Below, in pieces: positions 53,201 to 62,200 of a stretch of DNA of 64,000 bases. A model generated the notes under the pieces. That model did not search any database. It was given only the letters and a program-made list of their open reading frames with translations, and had not been told where the DNA came from. Source of the stretch: an uncultured Bacteroidales bacterium (GTDB lineage: Bacteria > Bacteroidota > Bacteroidia > Bacteroidales > P3); NCBI GenBank assembly GCA_910578275.1, contig CAJTPR010000005.1, forward strand, positions 1 through 64,000, in the 5' to 3' direction. How positions within the stretch are numbered: position 1 is the first letter of the stretch; each line of letters begins with the position of its first letter. A program made the translations under genes and the position numbers.

Positions 53201-56200
53201 GAATACCTATCGTGTGGCCGCAGGCGGCAATAACGGTCACAAGCAGACCATTCCCGTATGGGTCGACTTTGCCGACGGTTGCCGTATGCAATACATATAC
53301 GTGGTGACCACCAAATCGGGCAATCCTACGGACGTAAGCATAGAAAAGGACTTCGACTTGTATTGTTCCGGCGACAAGCATGTCCTGGGTGCCAAGCTGA
53401 GCGATCCCAGGGTGCCCGTCACGTTGCAATGGTACAAGGACGGCATGGATATTTCCGATGCCAATGGCGGCACGTTACGCATAGACAGCCTCGAGCAAGG
53501 CATCTATACCTATGTGGTGACGGCCACGGCCAAGGAAGTCTGCACCACGCCCCGTGTTACCGCCGACACGGTCAGGATCAAGGTTTACGAAACGCCTGCC
53601 GTGAATGCGGGTACCGATATCGACAGCGTGCCTTATGGCGAAAAGACCGTCATCGGCAAGGACGCCGATGTTACCGGTGGCTTGTTGCCCTATGTTTATT
53701 TGTGGACCGGTACGGGTATCGGTGCGGATGACGATCGCCTCACGATCGGTTCCAACCGTCTTTACAGCAGTACGGTGGTTACGCTTACCGTCACCGACTC
53801 GGTAGGTTGCCATGCTTCGGACGAGGTGAAGGTTACCGTGGTGGGCGGACCTTTCCGCATCAGCATGGACAGGCCTTACGACTTCGATCTTTCCAAGTTT
53901 ACCGAGGTAGTCTGCTTGAACGACAGCGTGAGGTTGCGCGTCAAGCCGGAAGGCGGTTCGGGCAACTATGACATCGTTTGGCAGGAACTGATCGACGACA
54001 CCACCCGGGGCGGTGTCCTTGGAACGCAGGCCGACCTGATGTTCAGGGCCGCGGATTCGGGCAGATATGTCGTGACCGTGGTCAATCTTACCGGCGGGGC
54101 GGCCACCAAGGCCGATACGCTTACGGCCATCGTCAGCTTGTATGTGAACATGCCGCCCGTTACCGGTCATATTTTCACGCCCGACACCACGATGTGTTCC
54201 GATACGGCCTATACGCTCTACTTGAAAGATTACTGGGGCGACAGGATAAGTTGGGAATTCTCTTACGACAGCGCGATCTGGAGCGGACTGCGGAACGGTG
54301 TCGACAGTGTCCGTATCGCTAAGGGCAGCGACCCGTCGAGGCAGACCACTTATTACAGGGTGAGCGTGTCCAACGGTGTTTGTCTCCCGGCTTATACCGG
54401 CGATTACAAAGTGTCCGTGTACGAAGACCTTGAGAACAACATCGCCTACCAAGGACCCCAGCCGCTTTGTCCTGAAGTCACCGACGTGCATTTCAGCGGC
54501 AACGAGGTTACCAAGGGCGGCAATGGCGTCTATGCGTACCAATGGCAGTGGAGCAAGACCGAAGCAGGTCCTTACGTGAATTGCCCCGCCGATTCGGGCA
54601 CCTATACTTACACATGGCCCGGCAGGATAGATTCCACGCGCCATGTCCGTCGTGTGGTTTATTCCGACGGATGTCCGTTCTTCAGCCGTTCCGAAAAGGT
54701 TTCGGTGTACGATGACGCCAATATCGGTGAAATCGAGGGCGAAACGTATGTCTGCATAGACTCCGTGGGCATATTGAGCGTACCCAATACGCAGATGCTC
54801 AGTTATGTATGGGAAATGGCCACCGATACCGCTGCCGCGTCGGCCGATTGGAAGGTATTGCCCGGTGCAAGCCAGTTCTCGTACATTACTGACATGATGA
54901 AGAAAGGCGACACGCTCTATTATCGTGCCATCGGACAGAAACATGCTTGCGACCCTGATACGACAGGCGTATTCTGCGTCATTGCCACCGAACCGCTTCC
55001 TGCTGCTGCCTTTATCAGTGTGGATACGATGGAAGCCTGCTTGCACGACCGCCTCGTGTTCCATTTGGATTCGGTACATTATCCCGGCAACAAGCCTTCA
55101 TACGTATGGTATGTGAACGGCGTGCAGCTCAAGTTGCCCGTCATGAACGGCAAGGATACGTTGGCGTTCGCATCCAAGGACAACAAGACGTTGTACATAA
55201 GCAATCTTGAACCGGGCGACAGCGTGCAATGCGGTTTGATGTCGAGCATCGGTTGCGTGATTTCCCGTATCGCGCTCAGCCAAGCCATCAAGCCTGTCGT
55301 TTATGTTCCGGAGGTGTTCATCGCCAGTCCTGCCGACGATCTTGTTTTCTGTCGTCGCGACACCGTGACGCTGTTGGCCGACAGTGCCGATTTCTATCGT
55401 TGGTCGTATCTGGGCAAGGGTGACACGGGCTTGACCGTGCTCCATACGGGTTCGTTCGTATATCAGGATTCGATGGTCAAGGTGAGTCCGTCGAAGGTCA
55501 CCACCTATTACGTGCAAGGAGTGGACAGGCATGGTTGTACGGGCATCGACAGCGTGACCCTCACGCCCGAACCGCTCGTAGACCGTACGCCCGACACGAC
55601 GATTTGCGATGGCAGTTTCTTGACCATCAAGGCAATGTCCGTAAGTCCCACCAAGGGTGTGACGTATAGTTGGCGGGAAGTGCCCGTGAAGGATTCCACC
55701 ACGCCGGCCACCTTGAGCGGTGCCCTTACCGTGAATACTTTCAAGAAAGTACAGCCCAAGGATTCGCTTACCTATTACATCTGCACGATCAAGACTTCGG
55801 CACCGCGTTTCTGCACGTTCACCGACACCATCAAGGTGTTTGTACAGGAAAACGAGCAGCCGTCGGTGGATATCGTTTACGACGGCACCATGTTGGGAAC
55901 CGACACGGCGCATATCATCGAATGCGAGAAGAAGGAAAACTTCTTCAGGTACACTTCCGAGTGGGCCGGCGACGAACCCCGGTACACTTGGTACTTCAAC
56001 GGCGAAGCGGTCGGCCACGACAGCATCTTCTCCGACCATTATCCCTATATGGTCGACCATTCTTCCATTTACGTCGAAATGGAATCTTCGCGCCGTTGCG
56101 TGCTTGAACGCACGGTAAAGAGCAAGCAGCTCAAGATCAAGTATACCAAGATGCCCGAAGCGCTCGTGTCCATCAACAGCAACAAGGGCACTTCGATATG

Positions 56201-59200
56201 TCCTAACGAGGAACTGGTTGTCTTCAAGGCGCATGCGCCTACTTACGACACGGGTGTGTTCGAGTGGTACGTGAAGTATGCCGACAGCAACAAGTTCGTT
56301 CGTGTCTATACGGGCGACTCCTTGGTGTCCACCTTCGCCTCCGGCGACCAGGTCTACTGCCTCTATGTGGCCAATGACAGTTGTATCAAGTATTCGCCCA
56401 AGCGAAGCAACACGCTTACGTTCTCCAACTACAAGTTGTGGAAGCCGACGGTGGATATCGTTCGTCTGGATGCCGGCATCGAAGGTAGCGGAGATACCGT
56501 CTGCGAACTTACCGACGTGTTGTTCGAGGCACGCATCGCCGACCAGGGCACCGATTACCGCTTCGTGTGGATGCTGGACGGTATGGAAGTGGGTACGGTC
56601 AACGATCTCAAGTTGACTTATAGCGACTTCATCGCCCAGCAAGACACGGCCTACAAGCGCTATGTCGTGACGGCCAAGCTGGAGACCAAGCACACTTGCG
56701 CCGTACCTTCGAACATCAATCAAGACGACACCGTCGTTTTCGTCAAGCCGCGCACGCCTTTCGGCGTCACGATAGACCAGGATGTGCTGCAAGCATGCAA
56801 TTCGCTCAAGGTAGAGCCCGTGGCCTTTACGCATGTCTACGGTCCGCTTAGCGTGAGCGGCAATGTCATTGCCAACAACTGTCACGACAGTTACTGGAAC
56901 ACGGGTGCCATTTCCCAGCAGTCCATCGAGGGCAACGGCGGGGTGAGCGCCTATGCGGGCACGACACGTTTCCACCAGATGTTCGGTCTCACTTCGCGCA
57001 AGGAAGTGAAACATTATTCCGACATCGATTACGCCATCTACTTTGACTGGGGCACGATCGAGATTTATGAAAACGGCGTTTACCAAGGCTCGTTCGGCAG
57101 TTACAACACGGTCCAGAAATACACTGTCGAGATCGCCGACAGCGTGATCCGCTACCTGCGCGACGGAAGCGTGTTCCATACCTCCGCCGTCCGTGACACG
57201 GCAGGTCTCTACTATGGCGGTTTCTCGTTGTATTCCATTTGCCATGCCGGTTGCACGAACCCCGACCACTCGCATTTCCCGAACATGCGTGCCTTTATCG
57301 AGTATCGCAGTTCCAGCATCGTGTTCGGTTCCACCGTGTTCGCTCCTCCGGTCAAAAAGCCCGATTATGACTGGATGGTGAACGGCTCCTCGTTCGAATT
57401 CGGCAACGGGGAAGACAGCCTCTACGACCATAAGTATCGCTTTGAACCCAATGACGTCGTGACGCTTTTGGTCAAGAGCAACGACGTGTGCATGGAACGT
57501 ACGATGGCCGAGTCCAATCCCGTCACGGTACTGCCTACCGATCCGGGCAATTTCCTCCGTCTGGATGATTCGGCTTACGTATGCCGTGGCGATTCGGTTC
57601 GTATCACCGCTACCGGAGCCGCCGCCTATACATGGGAATTGCCGCTCGACATGGATACGGCTACCGTCCACGACAGCAGTATCCTCGTATGGCCCGACCT
57701 TACCACGACCTACCGTGTGACGGGCGTCAATGCCGACGGATGTTCCGACTTCAAGCGTATCGTGGTGGTTGTCTTTGATTTGCCTAATCCGCAATTGGGT
57801 CCCGACAAGGAGGCCTGCCATGGCGACAGCCTCTATTTCAGCGTGGCCAAGGGAGCTGATCCCGATAGTCTTACCGACAAGTTCTATCATACGGAATGGA
57901 CGTTCATCAAGAACGACACGACATTTGCCGTATTGCCTTCCGTTTATGAGAACGCCATCCGGTTCGTTGCCGAGGAAAGCGGTCTGTTGGTGGCTGTCAT
58001 GACCAACAAGCTCAGTGCCTGCTACGCGGTGGATACGTTGAAACTTGACGTTTATCCGCTGCCGCACGTCAATATGCCCGACGACACGCTCGAAGTCTGC
58101 ATCAGTCACGACTTGGCCATCCAGGATTCCGCCTACGACCAGGCATACAAGCAGCCGAACCGTTATACCTGGACGCCTGCCACGGGCTTGCGCAACGGAA
58201 ACGGCTACACGAACGGTTCGTTCAAGATATTCAACCGTGCCGACACGGGCTTCTTTACCTATTACGTGGACGTGGTGACGCCCAAGGGCTGCCATTCCTA
58301 CGATACGGTACATGTCCGCAATATCAAGCAGGAACTTTCCGTGAACATGGAACTGGTTCGCCGCACGGTTTGCGAAGGTGAATACCCGCAGTTCATTCTT
58401 GCCGGCGAATGGTGGGACAGCAACGCCACGGCCGTGCTTTACCGTAACGGCCGCCAGGTAGGCACCTATACGGTGGGCAAGAGCGGTCAATACCAGTCGG
58501 ATACGATTACCTATACCGGCGACATCGCCCATAACGACAGGTATCAGGTAAGGATAATGAGCCTTAACCAGTGTCTGATCGTGAAAGATGTGCTGAGCGG
58601 CTTCGACACCCTGGGCGTCGTCTATGCCACCACGCTTGCGTCTTTGCCCGATTCGCTCTGTATCGGACATGACCTGGTATTGCGTGCGTTGCCCGTTCAA
58701 GACACGAATGTCCGTTACAAGTGGACGATGTGCAACAGCTATGAGCAGACGGTTATCAAATACGTGGGTTCCAAGCCCGATACCGTTCATGAAACCGTTT
58801 ACATCAATCATGCACCTTTCGGCTTCGACACCAATACGATTGTCGTGAAGATGCCCGGATTGCCCACGTATTTCATGGTGGAAGCCGACGGAGGTCATGG
58901 TTGCGTGACCCGCGACACGGCCTATCTCGACATCATCGAGGCCGATACGCTTTGGGCCGAGGCTTGGCAGAAGACCGATTCCTGCTTCAGTCCCGAGATG
59001 GCTGTCCCGAACTGGAATTTCACTTCCAACGCGATGATTCCCTTGCTGGGTGGTCAGATCGTGAAAGATGGCGCGCAAAGCCACGCCTGGACCTATCTTA
59101 CTTCGCCTACCGTATTGCATGGAAACTTCATGTTCCGTTACGTCATCAGCGGCAAGGAAGGTGCCTCGATGGTGGGTATCAACTACGAGGGTCGCGTTCA

Positions 59201-62200
59201 TAACCGCTGCAGCAGTTGGTGGTACAACTGGTGCGGTTACGATGCCGACTATACGTTCTACCTGAGCGGGCAGAACAACAGGCCCGCCTTGATGATCTAT
59301 GAGCGCGGCAACCATGTCTGGACAGGAGGCGAATACGCGGAAGGCGACATATTGTTCATTGTCCGTCAGGGTGGCTATATCAATTACTACCAGAACGAAG
59401 TATTGGTACGTCGCGTCCAGGAACGCTCTCCCGAGAAGAATTTCAATCCCGAGGTTTCCATGCATTGTCCCGGAACGGCGGTCGATCCCGTGGGCTATGT
59501 CGAATTGCAGAATGTCGAAATCATCAGCGCGGCCGGCTCCATCGCCGCCCCGATAAGCTACAAGTGGTATCTGAACGGAAAAGTCGTTTCCACCGACAGC
59601 GCGCTCGATGCCCGCAGGGTAGGTTTCACCGGTTTCAACGATACCTTGGTCTACGAAGTGAGCGGCCAAACCAAGTGCGATGGCCTGCAAGTGGTTCGCG
59701 ACACGTTGCCTGTGAAGAGTCCGAAGGGTTATACGCCTGTGTTCCTCAAGCTTTCCACCGACAGCCTCCAGTGTCAGGGTCGTGATTTCATGGTACGTGC
59801 TCATTTGTTGAACCGCAGCGGCGATGTTCCCGATTCGGCCATCCGTTACAATTGGTACCGGGGCGACATCATGATTGCGGGCGATACGCGCGCCGACAGC
59901 ATTGTCATAACCAATGCGGGCATCAACGAGTATGTCTGGGCGCAGGCCTATGTGGATACGAGCATCATGTCGTGCACGTTCAACAACGTGAAGAATGCCG
60001 TCCGTTCGCCTTATCTTGTCTTGCCCGTAGAACCTTCCAAGGCCTTGGGCGTGAACGTGGACGTGTTCCCCGGCGATACGGTTTGTATGTTCTCCGAAGT
60101 GTTGTTCAACGCCACCGGGGTGGTTTCGGGCATGCAGGATGCCGGAAAGAATCCTACCATGGAATGGTATCTGAACGGTCAGTTGACGAGCCGTGACTTT
60201 ACCTACAAGACCGACAGCCTCCGTGACGGCGACAGCGTCTATGCCATCATCACGGCCAGTTCCGAAATCCAATGTCTGGATACCAACCGCAAGCAGACCC
60301 GGGTGGTGCGCATGAACGTCTTGCCCGCACCCGTCCTTGCCGCGCACAGGGATACCGTGATTACCTATAATGCGCAAGCCGCCCTTTGGGCCGAAGTGCT
60401 TCAGAATTGGGAACCGGGCATCACCTACGAATGGTACCCCGCTTTCGACATCATCGACCCGTACAGTGCCCAAGACAGCGCTACCGTGGTCAAGGCGCGC
60501 ATAGACCACTATTATACGGTACAGGCACGCAATACCATCGGATGTTACAGCAATGAGGCCAGTGTCCATGTGGAAGTGCTTACTTGTCCGCAGTTCATCA
60601 TGCGCGGATCGGGCACGAAGGCTTGTGCGGGCGACAGTGCCTTCCTGTACCTGCAGGTACAAGGTTTCAGGCCGTACACCAACATCTATTTCTGGCAGAT
60701 TTCACATGACAACGGTGCCACATGGCGCACGCTCGACACGCTTGTCGATACCGATTTCGGCATCAAGGTGGGTACCAATAGCGTCACGCTGGTATTGAGC
60801 AAGGCTTTGGCCAGCTATGACAAGTCGCATTCCTTGTTCCGTTGCGGTGCCGTGGCCACCGATACCTTGCTTTCGTGCGATACGGTATACAGCCGTGAAC
60901 TGTTCCTCGACATCGTGGACTACGTGGTTCCCGTTGCCGGCATCAGCGGCGATACCGTGATTTGCCGTCGTTCTCCTGTGGATTTCAAGGCTTCGGGCGC
61001 GGCCAACCCCGGCGACTACTACCAATGGTATGTCAACGGCCAGATGGTTGCCGGAAACGGAAGCTTGTTGCATCTCGACAGTGTGAGCGGAAGCACCGAA
61101 GTTTCGGTGTCGATGATAATCCGCAACGACAAGAATGCCTGCGTGGATGACAGCAAGGCCACGGATACGTTGAAGGTTCTCGTCCATCCGCGTCCCGAAC
61201 TTGTCATGTATCCCGACACCTCGATCCATATCGGCGACACGGCGCAGGTAGGCGTACGGGTAAGCGGAAGCCCTGCTCCGTACACGTATGCTTGGAACGG
61301 TCTGCCCGCTACCACCTTGTTCAGTACCGTTTCCGATTCCACGGCAACCAAGAACCAATACTTCACCACCATTTACACGGTGACGGTTACCGACAGCAAC
61401 GGTTGTTCGGTCAAGGGCAGCATGACCGTGAACATAGAGGATTCTTGCAAGTTATACGTTTCCATCTACGGACCCAAGACGATCTGTTTCGATTCGATCG
61501 CCACGTTCAAAGGACTGGTGACGGGAGGTTTGCAGAATTCGGATATCCACTACATATGGCGTTGCGTTCCGGAAATCGACTCCACGGTCATCACCTTTAC
61601 CGGCAAGGAATTTACGGTACGGGCCCTCAAGCCGGGTAACTACCAGCTTACGTTCATGGCGGTGGATTCTTCGGAATACGTGCGTACGTTGTGTCCGGAC
61701 GAACCGCACATGGCCAGTGTCACTTACGATTTCACCGTAGAACCGCCCAAGCGCTTCACGGTCGAGATAGACACGTTTGCTGCCGTTTGTGCCGGAAGCG
61801 AGGGCGAACTCGATGCCAAGGCTTACGTGGATGGTGCCGAAGCCTCCATGGATGTGGCTTACCACTGGAAGCAGCACGACTTCCTGGGCCATGTGGTCAA
61901 GACCCAGAACAGCACCCGATCCGTGTTCGGCATCAAGGAATGGTCCGTAGGCGATTGGGTAAGCGTTGCCGCCACGATGGGCGGAGACGAATGTGAAACG
62001 GGCCTGACGGTTTACGATACGTTCCGTCCCGTCATCAATCCCCAACCCGGTCCGCTTCAGGCTCGTCGCTTGTATGTGGGCGGTCTTGAACCTTGTACGT
62101 TCGATACGGCTTCCATCGGCTTGAGCGTTCCCATGGAACAGGCCGGTCAGGTCCAATATACGATAGACGGCGGCAAGACATGGCAGTCCGACAGCTTGTT

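Noticed and set aside
47826..53429. 1,867-codon open frame on the minus strand
   Set aside because: It is in codon register with the giant plus-strand gene; antisense stops there require TTA, CTA or TCA sense codons, which the gene avoids. The sense translation has coherent repeats and Ig-like modules; the antisense one is low-complexity Arg/His/Gly.
55098..60662. 1,854-codon open frame on the minus strand
   Set aside because: Same explanation: codon-bias shadow of the giant gene in the same register.
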